From an uncultured Psychrobacter sp. (GTDB lineage: Bacteria; Pseudomonadota; Gammaproteobacteria; Pseudomonadales; Moraxellaceae): a stretch of DNA of 64,000 bases. The stretch lies in assembly GCA_947495055.1 (NCBI GenBank), contig CANLXO010000009.1:62001-126000 (forward strand). Direction: 5' to 3'. Positions 10,144 to 21,491 of the stretch are shown piece by piece. A program made the translations under genes and the position numbers. The notes beneath the pieces were generated by a model, which saw nothing but the letters and a program-made list of their open reading frames with translations, was not told the origin of the DNA and searched no databases. The stretch's first letter is position 1; each line of letters starts with the position of its first letter.

Positions 10144-10693
10144 GGACTTTCTCCAAAGGATAATTTAAATGATGCGTTAATCGATGTTACTTACCAACAT
10201 GTGCTCATGACAAGTTTTTTTGAAAATGTGTCATTTTGCAACAAAACCAATTAAGGAGTAGCTTAGCGACTATCAATTGACTTTACAACTTTTTTCGTCA
10301 AGCAGCTACACATTATTACACGATAATGTCGTAACTAAAACACAATAGCCAGTTTAAATTACGGATGACTAACACATGTATTATTTCTAATAACATGAAT
10401 GTTAGACGTCAATAGTATATGTACTAACAAACACCTATTGAGCTTGTGCATTTTAGTACAGATAGTAGCTATTCTCTATTGGTAAAACTCATGATTCACC
10501 AATTGAAACATTTTTTGACATTTGATACATATTCAGTTTATATTATACAGATGAACATTAGTTCAAGTTAATAACAAAAAATGAATACGCGTACAATGTA
10601 TACATATAGCTTTGTGTCAAAATCAAAAGTTGTAAACTTTTAATCGAAAAAGTAATTAGTTAATAAGATGGCGTACACAGAGAGAAATATCAC
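10144..10693. other. 550-bp AT-rich divergent intergenic region
   Basis: This separates the divergent ompA and the minor pilin gene. It holds the ompA ribosome binding site near 10150 and a good sigma70 promoter for the pilin gene (10515-10544). A short AAAAGT/ACTTTT inverted repeat lies near 10626-10642. I found no convincing -35/-10 pair for ompA and no RNA gene. Confidence 0.6.
10515..10544 (+). promoter_or_regulatory. sigma70 promoter of the minor pilin gene
   Basis: A perfect TTGACA (10515-10520) is separated by 18 bp from TATATT (10539-10544). The predicted transcript start near 10551 leaves a leader of about 140 nt before the pilin ATG. Confidence 0.6.
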
Positions 10694-11248
10694 ATGGATG
10701 AGATATCTGTAAGAGCCAAAGGAAATGGCTTCACGTTACCTGAGCTGATCATTACTGTGGCTATTTTAGCTATCATAATGACCATCGCTGCTCCTAGCAT
10801 CTTTAAACATTTAGCTAGTATGGAAGCCAATCGCATCAAAAATCAGTTAGAGAGTATATTTAGTCTTGCCAAAGCGGAAAGTTATATTCGTCGACAAAAT
10901 TTATTAGTATGTCTTTCTGATGCTGGAGGCAGATGTCATAGAGATAGTGATAAAAAAATCTTACTCTTCGTTGATGTCAATGACAACAAGCATTTTGACG
11001 TACAAGTAGACTACTTGCTCGATGAGCAAAATCTGAACCCTAAATATAGTAAACTTAGTTTACGAGTGGGTGCAAAACGTCACTACACGAAGTTTTGGGG
11101 TGATAGTGGAAAACCGCGAGGACATTTCGGTCACATAAAGTACTGCCCAACGTCGAGCTATAATGACGCCATGTATCAAATCTCATTTAACCAAGGCGGC
11201 ATCGTCAGACATAAACCTAGCAGCACTCATCCTACGGGCTGTGCCTAA
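10694..11248 (+). CDS. type IV minor pilin/pseudopilin, FimT/GspH-like
   Basis: The prepilin peptidase site is clear: basic leader KGNG, then FTLPELIITVAILAIIMTIA, with the methylated Phe and Glu5 of the mature protein followed by the long hydrophobic helix. The globular part (about residues 45-184) carries four cysteines (near 57, 64, 155 and 183) and the GSGKPRGHFGHI-like segment seen in GspH/FimT proteins. It probably primes assembly of type IV pili or a type II secretion pseudopilus. No other pilus gene lies beside it, so it is an orphan locus. A gagag ribosome binding site supports the start. Confidence 0.8.
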   Translation: MDEISVRAKGNGFTLPELIITVAILAIIMTIAAPSIFKHLASMEANRIKNQLESIFSLAKAESYIRRQNLLVCLSDAGGRCHRDSDKKILLFVDVNDNKHFDVQVDYLLDEQNLNPKYSKLSLRVGAKRHYTKFWGDSGKPRGHFGHIKYCPTSSYNDAMYQISFNQGGIVRHKPSSTHPTGCA

Positions 11249-11357
11249 TTTATGACTGCATGGTTATCACTGCATATGTCTGACTACAACAATCTGCCTG
11301 ATCACTCCTCTTGAGCGTCAAATCTTGTTCAAAAGCTATCTTCTAATCAAAGACTAT

Positions 11358-12176
11358 CTACTGATAGCGTTGTTGCTGCTGCCAAAGTAGACGACTTTGC
11401 AGAGGTTGATAATCTAACAAATGATCTATGAGCTGACGATAAAGGCGCGACCAGTTACTGAGAGTATCGAGTACGACGCCTTGTTCAACCATTTTTATAA
11501 TCTCTTCTCCTTCAAATACCGACTGCGCAGTAGCGTTAGTTGTCGCCTCAGTATGCACAATGGGAACTAATCCGGCGTCTGGTAAAAATCGATAAGTCAT
11601 ATCAGGCTCAATAGCATTTAACATATTGTCTTGCTCTAACGTTAAAGAAAATCCTAACTCAGTAAATAGATGCTGCTCAAAATGGCGCAAACAAAGGCGC
11701 AGCTCGTCAGCAGTTAGAGGCTGCTTAAGCTGCTCTAGGCTATTTTGATAATGATGCCATAAGACTGGCATTGGATCTTCAGTTGGCAATAGTCGCCAGA
11801 GTATCTCGTTTAGATACAGTGCTGCATACTGATGTTGACCTGTGATTTGCTTATAAGAAAGCTCGTTTATAGGGTCTTTGGTATCTTTAACAACCAGTTC
11901 TTGCTCACTCATGGGTGAAGAGACTTGGTCTACTTTAGGGGCACTATCGCTATGACTGTTACTATTACTAGGTATTTGAGCGATGTTAATTTGACTAAAG
12001 GTTTTAAGATCACGCTTACCAGTGGCAAACAGCTGCAACGGTACAAACAGCGGTGCTCCCTTTTTACCAATACCATGGACAACGCCATACTGCTCAGAGA
12101 ATAGATAATAAAGCGCACGCTTTTCTTGATAAGAGCGTTGATGTAATAAGTAACCTGTTAACGCTTCATTACGCAT
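11358..12176 (-). CDS. recO: DNA repair protein RecO
   Basis: RecO works with RecR and RecF to load RecA on SSB-coated single-stranded DNA. The N-terminal OB-fold is recognisable (MRNEALTGYLLHQRSYQEKRALYYLFSEQYGVVHGIGKKG), followed by the helical domain (YLNEILWRLLPTEDP, LRHFEQHLFTELGFSLTL). The protein is 272 aa, longer than E. coli RecO, with a Ser/Asn-rich insertion at about residues 68-85. It is the last gene of the lepA-lepB-DUF4845-rnc-era-recO cluster, 54 bp downstream of era. Confidence 0.9.
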   Translation of the reverse strand: MRNEALTGYLLHQRSYQEKRALYYLFSEQYGVVHGIGKKGAPLFVPLQLFATGKRDLKTFSQINIAQIPSNSNSHSDSAPKVDQVSSPMSEQELVVKDTKDPINELSYKQITGQHQYAALYLNEILWRLLPTEDPMPVLWHHYQNSLEQLKQPLTADELRLCLRHFEQHLFTELGFSLTLEQDNMLNAIEPDMTYRFLPDAGLVPIVHTEATTNATAQSVFEGEEIIKMVEQGVVLDTLSNWSRLYRQLIDHLLDYQPLQSRLLWQQQQRYQ

Positions 12177-12230
12177 CTGCTTTGGTCTCAGTAATATCGC
12201 ATTTTCAGTGACAGTATAGTTTTAATAAGT

Positions 12231-13376
12231 CTAATACCCTAGGCTCGTCAAAGCGCGTTCATCATCAGACCAACCACGTTTAATTTTGACCCATAGTGTC
12301 AGCATAATCTTTTTATCAAACAGCTGTTCCATGTCTTTACGAGCATCCATCCCTACCTGCTTAATACGCTGACCCTTATCGCCAATGACGATAGCTTTTT
12401 GTCCACTGCGCTCAACATAAATAGTTGCATCGATAAAAGTAACGGCTTTACGTGGTCGTCCCGTTTTTGGATCAGTATGCGCAGGCTCATCCTTAAACTC
12501 ATCAATCTGTACGGTCAAATCGTAAGGAACTTCGTCCCCTGCACTACGCATGATTTTTTCACGGATGATTTCACTGGCTAAAAAACGCTCTGAGCGATCA
12601 GTGATTTGTTCAGTGTCATAAATAGGTGCTGCATTTGGCAAGTGTGACGCTATCACTTCTTCTAGGCGATCAAGGTTTTGATTTTTGAGCGCCGATACGG
12701 GAACGATATCAGCGAAATCAAAGCTATCACTAAAGGTCTCGATAAGCGGTAGAATCGACCCCTTATCCTTTAAGGTATCGGCTTTATTGATGACCAGCAC
12801 TACGGTCAAGTTGGTATCGCCTAGCTTTTGCAGCGTTAACAAGTCATCGTCGCGCCACTGATCAGAGTCGACCACAAATAGTACCAAATCAACGTCAACT
12901 AACGCTGATACCGCCGCTTTATTCATGCGCTCGTTAATCGCTCGGACTTCGTTACGATGGATACCTGGGGTATCAACGAACACCGCTTGCATCTCATGCG
13001 TGCTCAAAATACCATGAATACGGTGGCGCGTGGTTTGCGGCTTGCGGGAGGTAATCGATAGCTTTTGACCCAGCAAGTGGTTCATCAAGGTTGATTTGCC
13101 AACGTTAGGACGACCGACAATCGCGACATAGCCTGCTCTAAAATCATCTGTCATCTGCGCTTGATGATTCGGTGAAAAAAACCCATCAATTGTATCTTCA
13201 TTATTTGTATCATTATCTACAGCATCTATTTCTGTTTCAGCCTGCATTTGAACCTGACTTAACGCCTTACCTATTGTTCTTGGCTCTTTATCTTGAGTAG
13301 ATTCTAGGCCTGCATTACTCGTAGGATTAGCAGTATCTAAGGTGCTCGCTTGATTGGTATCAGTATCTTTTGTCAT
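12231..13376 (-). CDS. era: GTPase Era with long N-terminal extension
   Basis: Era is an essential GTPase that binds the 3' end of 16S rRNA during 30S maturation. It shows G1 GRPNVGKST, G3 DTPGIH, G4 NKAD, and the C-terminal KH domain (IVIGDKGQRIKQVGMDARKDME). The first 80 or so residues are acidic and Thr/Asn/Gln-rich and have no counterpart in E. coli Era (301 aa). I place the start at the ATG at 13376 (381 aa). An upstream in-frame TTG at 13406 would add ten residues. Neither has a convincing ribosome binding site. Confidence 0.92.
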   Translation of the reverse strand: MTKDTDTNQASTLDTANPTSNAGLESTQDKEPRTIGKALSQVQMQAETEIDAVDNDTNNEDTIDGFFSPNHQAQMTDDFRAGYVAIVGRPNVGKSTLMNHLLGQKLSITSRKPQTTRHRIHGILSTHEMQAVFVDTPGIHRNEVRAINERMNKAAVSALVDVDLVLFVVDSDQWRDDDLLTLQKLGDTNLTVVLVINKADTLKDKGSILPLIETFSDSFDFADIVPVSALKNQNLDRLEEVIASHLPNAAPIYDTEQITDRSERFLASEIIREKIMRSAGDEVPYDLTVQIDEFKDEPAHTDPKTGRPRKAVTFIDATIYVERSGQKAIVIGDKGQRIKQVGMDARKDMEQLFDKKIMLTLWVKIKRGWSDDERALTSLGY

Positions 13377-13430
13377 AAGGGTATTATGTTCTTTAAGTAG
13401 TGGCAAATCATAACGATTGCTTATAAAAAA

Positions 13431-14225
13431 TTATTTATGTGCTTTTTTGGCAGAATTTGGTAGTTTATGCAGCTGATTAATCATAAGCTCAGCCGCTTTT
13501 TGTTCTGCAATACGGCGGCTCTCTCCTGATTCGGTGATATCAGGACAATTGGGAATATTAACCTGACAACGCACCACAAAGATCTGATAGGGCGCGTTAC
13601 CGCGAGTCTCGACCAGCTCATAATGCGGCAGATCAAACTGCTTAGATTGTAGCCACTCTTGCAAACGACTCTTGGCGTCTTTGAGCACTTTTTGATCGTT
13701 AACGTTATCAATCAAATCACCATACCAAGCCAATACGCAAGTACGAACAACTTCTAAGTCCTGACTGTCCAAGTAGATCGCCCCTATTAGTGACTCGACC
13801 GCATCGGCTAGTATCGATGCACGATTGCGACCACCGCCTTTACGCTCGCCGACGCCTAAAATAAGGTAATCTGAGAGGCCCAAATTTTGAGCGATAATAA
13901 CAAGAGATTCTTGGCGAACTAATGTTGCGCGCATGCGGGTAAGCCTACCTTCATTCTCTAAGGGGAACTTATGATATAGCGCTTCGCCAACAATCATACC
14001 TAGCAAAGCGTCGCCTAAAAACTCCAAGCGCTCATAGTTTTTTTTGCTATCAAAAGAGCGATGAGTCAATGCCAATTTTGGAAAACTTAGGTTATTGAAG
14101 GTATAGCCTAGTTTACGTGTCAAAACAGCCAATCGCTGCATAAACTCAGAGCTTACAATAGGTGTCTCGGTAGCGTTATGATTGGACTGGGTCTTTGACA
14201 CCGTCTGCTGCGAAGTTGGTTTCAT
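13431..14225 (-). CDS. rnc: ribonuclease III
   Basis: A double-strand-specific endoribonuclease for rRNA and mRNA processing. The signature ERLEFLGDALL (residues 65-75) contains the metal-binding Glu68 and Asp72; a second acidic cluster is in ADAVESLIGAIYLD. The C-terminal double-stranded RNA-binding domain ends with GESRRIAEQKAAELMI. At 264 aa it carries an N-terminal extension of about 25 Ser/Thr/Gln-rich residues. It sits between DUF4845 and era, the standard order. Confidence 0.95.
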   Translation of the reverse strand: MKPTSQQTVSKTQSNHNATETPIVSSEFMQRLAVLTRKLGYTFNNLSFPKLALTHRSFDSKKNYERLEFLGDALLGMIVGEALYHKFPLENEGRLTRMRATLVRQESLVIIAQNLGLSDYLILGVGERKGGGRNRASILADAVESLIGAIYLDSQDLEVVRTCVLAWYGDLIDNVNDQKVLKDAKSRLQEWLQSKQFDLPHYELVETRGNAPYQIFVVRCQVNIPNCPDITESGESRRIAEQKAAELMINQLHKLPNSAKKAHK

Positions 14226-14277
14226 TTGTGGCTTGTGGTTATCCCTTTTTGTACAAGTGAGTAGTTAGTTGATCTCA

Positions 14278-14667
14278 TTATTCTGTTATAGGTTCGATGT
14301 CGCCTTCAAAACGGCTGACGATATCGACATTCCCAAATAGATTATTGGTCTTATTGTACTTTTTGTAGATAGCCAATTGACCTTTTTGACTGTTGGTAAA
14401 GGTAAAAATATCTTCGGCTTTGGTATCGTAATAAGCATTGATAGATAGCTTCTTATTAGTATTCTCAATTAGCTCGCGAGCAGTATCGCCATTATCATTG
14501 GCTCTTTTGAGCTCAGCGGCGATGATTTTAGTCAATTGACGATCATCTAGCTGTGCAGGGACAATAGCAACAGCTAGCTTTACCGCTATACCTAGTACCA
14601 TGATAAACAATATAACACTTGTCACCCCAGAGCCGCGCTGTGTGGACAAGCTAGATAGTTGATGCAC
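14278..14667 (-). CDS. DUF4845 family membrane-anchored protein
   Basis: A 129-aa protein with a short basic N-terminus (STQRGSG) leading into one transmembrane helix (about residues 15-36), which resembles a degenerate prepilin-like N-terminus, and a small soluble domain. The size, the RGSG-helix pattern and the position between lepB and rnc fit the DUF4845 family found in this place in many gammaproteobacteria. Its function is unknown. It is probably co-transcribed with lepB and rnc. Confidence 0.8.
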   Translation of the reverse strand: MHQLSSLSTQRGSGVTSVILFIMVLGIAVKLAVAIVPAQLDDRQLTKIIAAELKRANDNGDTARELIENTNKKLSINAYYDTKAEDIFTFTNSQKGQLAIYKKYNKTNNLFGNVDIVSRFEGDIEPITE

Positions 14668-14772
14668 CTTTATAATCCTTTAACCTGTTGGCGTATTGGT
14701 AACCGTAATACCTATATTAATATTAGCACAGACTCTATCTCTAACTGCGTTAAACCTCTTAGCTGACTACAT

Positions 14773-15675
14773 CTAATCGATAGAGCCGTTGCGCGTAAAA
14801 GACGGCATATTTAGACCTGGCGGTTTGTGCATCCAGATATAAACCGCTTTACCTGCTAGGTTCTCGTCAGGTACAAACCCCCACCAGCGCCCATCGGCGC
14901 TCCGATCTCGGTTATCACCCATGACAAAATAATGACCATCAGGGACGGTAATGCGCCATTTAGTACCTGCCGAGCTAACCACCTCTGGAGACTCTTGCTG
15001 TAAAAAATTAGCATATTGTGAACTATTCATACCAGGCAAGTAGCGTACTAGATGCTTATGATCGCCTTGAATCTCTTCAAAGTACTCAGCTTTGGCTTCT
15101 TCATCTAAGCCCATCTGTATAGCATCTTGTTGAGTGAGTCTATAGTTTTGAATGGGTTGTCCTTCAAGATAAAGACTACTGGTAAGCTCAGGCTTAGGAG
15201 TAAAATCAACGGGGGTCGTCTCAACGGGCACATCATTGATAGCAAGCGTGCCATCGTCATAACTGACCGTATCGCCTGGTAGACCAATGGCACGTTTTAT
15301 ATAGTAGATGCTCGGATTCTCAGGATAGCGAAACACCATAACATCGCCATGTTCAGGGCTGCCTGTATCAATTACTTTAGTATAAGTAAGCGGTAAACGC
15401 ACGCCATAAGCGTACTTGTTGACTGCGATAAAGTCGCCAGTATAGAGCGTCGGCACCATGGATGATGAGGGAATATTAAACGGCTCAAACAAAAACGAGC
15501 GCACAATCAAGACGACGGCGAGTACTGGAAAAAAGTCATAAGCCCAGCGTACTGGCATATTCTCTTTGCCAGCGCCCAGCTTTTTGCGCTGCTTTAGTAC
15601 TAGCTTATCAAGCAGCCAAATAGCCCCTAAAACCAAGGTTAATGGCACCAAAATCAAATTAAAATCAAAATCCAT
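14773..15675 (-). CDS. lepB: signal peptidase I
   Basis: This inner-membrane serine protease removes signal peptides from exported proteins. Two N-terminal hydrophobic segments (about residues 5-22 and 47-62) anchor it. The nucleophile is Ser72 in [12 protein letters not shown] and the general base is Lys127 in [12 protein letters not shown]. The C-terminal [17 protein letters not shown] box is intact. The length (300 aa) is normal. It lies downstream of lepA, as in E. coli. Confidence 0.95.
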   Translation of the reverse strand: MDFDFNLILVPLTLVLGAIWLLDKLVLKQRKKLGAGKENMPVRWAYDFFPVLAVVLIVRSFLFEPFNIPSSSMVPTLYTGDFIAVNKYAYGVRLPLTYTKVIDTGSPEHGDVMVFRYPENPSIYYIKRAIGLPGDTVSYDDGTLAINDVPVETTPVDFTPKPELTSSLYLEGQPIQNYRLTQQDAIQMGLDEEAKAEYFEEIQGDHKHLVRYLPGMNSSQYANFLQQESPEVVSSAGTKWRITVPDGHYFVMGDNRDRSADGRWWGFVPDENLAGKAVYIWMHKPPGLNMPSFTRNGSID

Positions 15676-15833
15676 ACGTTGTTGCCTATTAACTTAGCAC
15701 TGATCTGCTGTCAAAAACGCTGCGAGTCATTATTGTTTTAGAACGTATAACTCATTGATAAAATGAGCAGCTGTTATGTCCGTGTTAACTGTACTTTTAT
15801 AAGACGTACCTTTACCAGACACAACCTTAAACT

Positions 15834-17633
15834 CTAACTATCTACTTGCAATACCGCCAAGAAGGCTTCTTGTGGAATCTCCACATTGCCGACTTGCTTC
15901 ATGCGTTTTTTACCCGCTTTTTGCTTGGAGAGTAGCTTTTTCTTACGCGAGACATCACCGCCGTAGCACTTGGCTAAAACGTCTTTGCGCATGGCTTTGA
16001 CCGTACTACGGCCGATAATTTGACTACCAATAGCGGCTTGAATGGCGACATCGAACATCTGACGCGGTATCAGCTCTTTCATTTTGCCGACCAGCTGATT
16101 GCCGCGATGGCGCGCTTGGTCTTGATGGACGATCATAGCCAAAGCATCGACCTTTTCGCCGTTGATTAAGACATCAACCTTGACCAATTTGTCCGCTTGA
16201 TAACGCTCAAAGTTATAATCTAAAGAGGCAAAACCGCGCGAGACCGACTTTAGGCGATCAAAGAAATCCATGACCACTTCACCCATTGGAATATCAAATA
16301 TCATTTGTACTTGCTTACCCATAAAGCGCATATCAACTTGCACGCCGCGGCGCTCAATACATAGAGTCATGACATTACCTAGGTAATCTTGCGGTACTAG
16401 GATCTGGCAGCGGGCGATGGGTTCACGAAACTCTTCGATATTATTCGGTTCAGGTAGTCTTGAAGGGTTGTCGACGTAGATGATATCGCCATTTTTCTTT
16501 TCAATCTCATAGATGACCGAGGGCGCGGTAGTAATCAGGTTGAGATCGTACTCACGCTCAAGGCGCTCTTGGATGATCTCCATGTGCAGCATACCCAAAA
16601 AGCCGCAGCGAAAACCAAAACCTAGCGCATCAGAGGTATCAGGCTCAAAGAACAGCGAGGCGTCGTTAATTTGCAGTTTTTGCAGCGCTTCACGAAACTT
16701 CTCAAAGTCATTAGCATCGACTGGGAATAGGCCGGCGTACACCTGCGGGGTGATTTGCTTAAACCCAGGAATACGCTCAACATCAGGCGTTTTGGCATGA
16801 GTGATGGTATCACCTACGGGCGCGCCTGCAATATCTTTAATACCAGCGATAATAAAGCCAACTTCACCCGCCTCTAAAATACCTGTATCTAGAGGTTTTG
16901 GCGTAAAAACACCAATGGAGCTAACAGGATGGGCGTCTTTGGTCGATAAGATATATATTTTATCGCCTTTTCTGACTGTCCCTTGACGTACGCGCACCAA
17001 AGAGACTACGCCTAGATAACTATCAAACCAAGAGTCGATAATCAGCGCTTGTAGCGGCGCGTCACGATCTCCTGTTGGTGCTGGGATAAACTCAACCAAG
17101 GCCTCAAGCAGCTTGTCAACGCCAAGGCCAGATTTGGCAGATACGCGCGGAGCATCAACGGCGTCAATACCGATAATGTCTTCAATCTCCTGAATGACGC
17201 GCTCAGGCTCGACTTGTGGCAGATCAATCTTATTTAGCACTGCCATGACTTCAAGGCCTTGATCAACAGCGGTGTAGCAATTAGCAACCGACTGCGCCTC
17301 AACCCCTTGTGCGGCGTCAACGACCAGTAGCGCACCTTCACAAGCGGCTAATGAGCGTGATACCTCATAAGAGAAATCGACGTGACCTGGGGTGTCAATA
17401 AAGTTAAGCTGAAAGCGTTCACCATTTGGATGGTCATAATACAAGGTTACGGACTGCGCTTTGATCGTAATCCCGCGCTCGCGCTCGATGTCCATGGAAT
17501 CGAGGACTTGCGCTTGCATTTCACGATCTTGCAGCGCGCCGCACATCTGAATAAAGCGATCAGCAAGGGTCGATTTGCCATGATCAATGTGGGCGATAAT
17601 AGAAAAGTTACGAATATTAGCTAATGAGGTCAC
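15834..17633 (-). CDS. lepA: elongation factor 4 (LepA)
   Basis: A translational GTPase that remodels or back-translocates ribosomes and helps 30S biogenesis. G1 [10 protein letters not shown]3 [12 protein letters not shown] and G4 NKID are present, and the C-terminal LepA-specific domain is complete ([23 protein letters not shown]). I choose a GTG start at 17633, giving [11 protein letters not shown] and about 600 aa, which is the family length. A TTG at 17669 would add twelve residues unlike any LepA. An agtagg at a suitable distance supports the GTG. Confidence 0.95.
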   Translation of the reverse strand: MTSLANIRNFSIIAHIDHGKSTLADRFIQMCGALQDREMQAQVLDSMDIERERGITIKAQSVTLYYDHPNGERFQLNFIDTPGHVDFSYEVSRSLAACEGALLVVDAAQGVEAQSVANCYTAVDQGLEVMAVLNKIDLPQVEPERVIQEIEDIIGIDAVDAPRVSAKSGLGVDKLLEALVEFIPAPTGDRDAPLQALIIDSWFDSYLGVVSLVRVRQGTVRKGDKIYILSTKDAHPVSSIGVFTPKPLDTGILEAGEVGFIIAGIKDIAGAPVGDTITHAKTPDVERIPGFKQITPQVYAGLFPVDANDFEKFREALQKLQINDASLFFEPDTSDALGFGFRCGFLGMLHMEIIQERLEREYDLNLITTAPSVIYEIEKKNGDIIYVDNPSRLPEPNNIEEFREPIARCQILVPQDYLGNVMTLCIERRGVQVDMRFMGKQVQMIFDIPMGEVVMDFFDRLKSVSRGFASLDYNFERYQADKLVKVDVLINGEKVDALAMIVHQDQARHRGNQLVGKMKELIPRQMFDVAIQAAIGSQIIGRSTVKAMRKDVLAKCYGGDVSRKKKLLSKQKAGKKRMKQVGNVEIPQEAFLAVLQVDS

Positions 17634-18045
17634 AAAGCGCCTACTAAATAAATGGTGATTGAATAACAACGATAAAAAAGATGATGCCTAGCATAGACGT
17701 TAAGGTAGCTATGCAAACGATTACTCGCCTACAGGCCCCTTATCATACTTACAAAATCAGTAAAACAGCAATTGCTGCTGCTTTTGACTACGCATAGACA
17801 GGTGCAAGTATTCTAGCAGTTTTTGCCTATAAAGTAAGGCGATTTTGTTAGGCTCTGTTGGCGAGCAACAATTTACAAGTAAAGTTCAGTCAGTAGTACG
17901 TTGAATATAGGTTGCGTTATTTTTATCTTCTTATAATATTTCAAACATACTTATCAATGCGGATAAGAAAGGTAATATTTTAGGCAAAAAAAAACCAATC
18001 ACAAAGGATTGGAGTTTTTGATAACACAAGCTACTACTATATAAA
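17634..18045. other. 412-bp gap between lepA and tRNA-Met
   Basis: Apart from the tRNA terminator at 17984-18015 this stretch is AT-rich, and I see no gene or repeat in it. It probably contains the lepA promoter, but no -35/-10 pair is convincing. Confidence 0.5.
17984..18015 (-). terminator. terminator of tRNA-Met
   Basis: On the minus strand, ccaatc and gattgg pair around ctttgt and are followed by nine or more Ts. It lies about 30 bp beyond the tRNA 3' end. Confidence 0.9.
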
Positions 18046-18122
18046 TGGTGGCGATGAAGAGACTTGAACTCTTGACCTCACGATTATGAGTCATGCGCTC
18101 TAACCAGCTGAGCTACATCGCC
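18046..18122 (-). tRNA. tRNA-Met (anticodon CAT), elongator type
   Basis: The 77-nt sequence folds as a cloverleaf. The acceptor stem GGCGATG/CATCGCC is perfect, the D-arm reads AGCTCAGCTGGTTAGAGC, the anticodon loop CTCATAA carries CAT, and the T-arm is AGAGTTCAAGTCTCT. The 3' CCA is encoded. The paired first position argues against an initiator tRNA, which has an unpaired first base. An Ile2 (lysidine-modified CAU) identity is less likely because the sequence is close to E. coli elongator tRNA-Met. Confidence 0.9.
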
Positions 18123-18207
18123 ATTTAAGGCTCGGTATTATGCCCAAGCAGGAGACATGCGTCAACCCCTAAAGCACAATTTTTTGCCTGTTACGCTAAA
18201 TAAAAAG

Positions 18208-18585
<378 letters not shown>

Positions 18586-18589
18586 CGCT

Positions 18590-18595
18590 AGTATA
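18590..18595 (-). promoter_or_regulatory. extended -10 element of rnpB
   Basis: On the minus strand TGC-TATACT matches an extended -10 (TGn plus TATAAT-like). It lies about 6 bp before the predicted 5' end of the RNase P RNA. There is no good -35, which is normal for extended -10 promoters. Confidence 0.55.
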
Positions 18596-18646
18596 GCAAA
18601 ACTTGCACCCGCTTGGTTATGTATTTTCATCCTATTTATAGTTTAA

Positions 18647-19512
<866 letters not shown>

Positions 19513-19700
19513 TTAATACTTATCTGCTACATTTGTCCTAAGCTCGTTTTACCTATTTGGCTCGATGTTTTGATACAATAGCGGGTTCGACTCATCTGCT
19601 GCGAGCAATCGCAATAACCTGATAACAGAGTTAGGACGAGGAACCGTTAGATCGGGGCAGCTATCTCAAAATAATGACTTGCCGCCCTTTGGAGAAAATA

Positions 19701-20177
19701 ATGTCAAAAAAATCTAAAAAACCAGACAATCAAATTGCCAGTAATAAAAAAGCGCGTCATGAGTATTTTATCGAAGAAACATTCGAGGCGGGACTGGCAT
19801 TGCAAGGCTGGGAAGTAAAGTCCATTCGCGCAGGCAAAATGACGATTACAGAAGCTTATATTATCTTTCGCAATAACGAAGCGTTTTTGTTCGGTGCGCA
19901 CATTCAGCCGCTACTCTCAAGCTCAACCCATGTGAGTCCTGATACGACGCGTACGCGTAAGCTACTGCTTAATCGCCGTGAAATCGATAAACTCTATGGC
20001 GCAGTCAACCAAAAAGGCTATGCTTGCGTACCGCTATCATGCTACTGGAAAAACTCTCTTGTAAAATGCCAAATCGGCTTAGCTGTGGGTAAAAAGCAAC
20101 ATGACAAACGCAAAACGCTCAAAGATCGTGACTGGGAACGTGATAAGCAGCGCGGCTTTAAACAACATTTAGATTAA
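19701..20177 (+). CDS. smpB: SsrA-binding protein SmpB
   Basis: SmpB binds tmRNA and brings it to stalled ribosomes for trans-translation. Recognisable blocks are [34 protein letters not shown] and the basic tail [13 protein letters not shown] ([20 protein letters not shown]), which reaches into the decoding centre. The start at 19701 has a ggaga at proper spacing and gives 158 aa; an ATG at 19674 would add nine residues. The tmRNA gene itself is not in the window. An extended -10 (TGATACAAT, 19571-19579) lies upstream. Confidence 0.95.
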   Translation: MSKKSKKPDNQIASNKKARHEYFIEETFEAGLALQGWEVKSIRAGKMTITEAYIIFRNNEAFLFGAHIQPLLSSSTHVSPDTTRTRKLLLNRREIDKLYGAVNQKGYACVPLSCYWKNSLVKCQIGLAVGKKQHDKRKTLKDRDWERDKQRGFKQHLD

Positions 20178-20199
20178 AGCCCTATATATTGATCTATAA

Positions 20200-20237
20200 A
20201 AAAGGACGATTCAGCCTTATGTTGAATCGTCCTTCTT
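20200..20237. terminator. bidirectional terminator between smpB and the RarD-like gene
   Basis: The arms aaggacgattca and tgaatcgtcctt pair perfectly, with an A-run on the left and a T-rich run on the right. It lies between two convergent genes. Confidence 0.85.
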
Positions 20238-20251
20238 ATCTTTAGAGCATT

Positions 20252-21265
20252 CTAAAAATCATATGAAACCGTTTGCGCAACTTTTAAACTTTGCCTCTCT
20301 TGTTTTGCGCGGCGTAGTTGCTTAACACCATGAATAATGAGACATGCGATACCCAACCAAATGAGTCCATAACTATAAATCATCGCTGACTCAAACGGGT
20401 TGCCAAGTACGGTTACCGCCAATATAAATAACAGCGCAGGCTCGATATAGCTCATCATGCCGTAGACATTAACGGGTAGCATTTGACTAGCATCGACGTT
20501 GGTTTTCATCGCAAGGACACTAAGTATCCCAAGTCCTACCAGCATCATGATAAAAAAACTTGATCCGCCCACTAACCCCAAACTACTAGGCGCTAAAAAA
20601 AACAAATAGGCCAAAGCAAAAGGCACAAATATCGTCAAATCAACCAGCAAGCCTGTAATCGCACCAATATTTTGCTTGCGGCGTAAAATGTAATACAAAG
20701 GATAAGTCCCGCACACCCATAATGTCGCCCATGAAACACTTTGAGTGCGTACGATTTCACTACCGACGCCAAGCGCGGCAAAACCAACGGCGAACCACTG
20801 CAGACGGCTAAGCTTTTCGCCAAATAGCACGCAGCCAAACAGCACCATCATGAGCGGGAATAAGAAATAACCCATCGCCGTTTGCACGCCTTGACCGTTG
20901 ACAGGCGCCCACATAAACAGCCAAAACTGACTTAAAAATATCGGCGTTGGTAATAGTAACCACGTCCACTGCTTAACTGTTTTAAGTGTCTTTAATCTCT
21001 CAATATGTGACCCCAAGCGACCGCTAATAATCAGATAGCCAATCAAAGCGCCCCACATCGCTAGCATACGCCAGATAAAAACTTGTGTGCCTGATAATGG
21101 CGCTAGAAAGCTACTGTACGCATAAAGCACACCAAATAGCAGGTTGGATAATACTGCCAGTGCTACGCCAATCATTAAAGTGCGCTGCTGTACGCTGCCT
21201 GCGGTCCACATTGTCGGTAGCGGTAAACGCGAGACTAAAGTATTAGATAATGTAGAAGTAGACAT
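20252..21265 (-). CDS. EamA/DMT-superfamily transporter, RarD-like
   Basis: A 337-aa protein with about ten hydrophobic segments in the two-repeat DMT pattern. The segment SNLLFGVLYAYSSFLAPLSGTQVFIWRML matches the N-terminal signature of RarD-type permeases. It is probably an inner-membrane exporter of an amino acid or other metabolite; the substrate cannot be read from the sequence. It is divergent from an Lrp/AsnC-type regulator across a 226-bp AT-rich region, a layout usual for amino-acid exporters controlled by that regulator. Confidence 0.8.
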   Translation of the reverse strand: MSTSTLSNTLVSRLPLPTMWTAGSVQQRTLMIGVALAVLSNLLFGVLYAYSSFLAPLSGTQVFIWRMLAMWGALIGYLIISGRLGSHIERLKTLKTVKQWTWLLLPTPIFLSQFWLFMWAPVNGQGVQTAMGYFLFPLMMVLFGCVLFGEKLSRLQWFAVGFAALGVGSEIVRTQSVSWATLWVCGTYPLYYILRRKQNIGAITGLLVDLTIFVPFALAYLFFLAPSSLGLVGGSSFFIMMLVGLGILSVLAMKTNVDASQMLPVNVYGMMSYIEPALLFILAVTVLGNPFESAMIYSYGLIWLGIACLIIHGVKQLRRAKQERQSLKVAQTVSYDF

Positions 21266-21491
21266 ACAAGGCTCCTTAAATGAGATATAGGTGCAAGCTT
21301 TATTTTTAGAGTTTTAGCCAGTACCTATTTGATATTCTCTATTGTAGTAGCGCGTAGTGATAATATATTTCTAAATATACAAAATTATGATTTTATTTAT
21401 CTTTATTTATTATATAGAATAACTTATTTATCGCTTTATTAATTTATATGATAATTAAACGATATTTACAGATTTAAAAAGAGGTTTTTTA

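Noticed and set aside
17634..17669. Longer LepA starting at a TTG
   Set aside because: The twelve extra residues ([11 protein letters not shown]) have no counterpart in LepA proteins. The GTG at 17633 gives the family N-terminus and has a purine-rich site.
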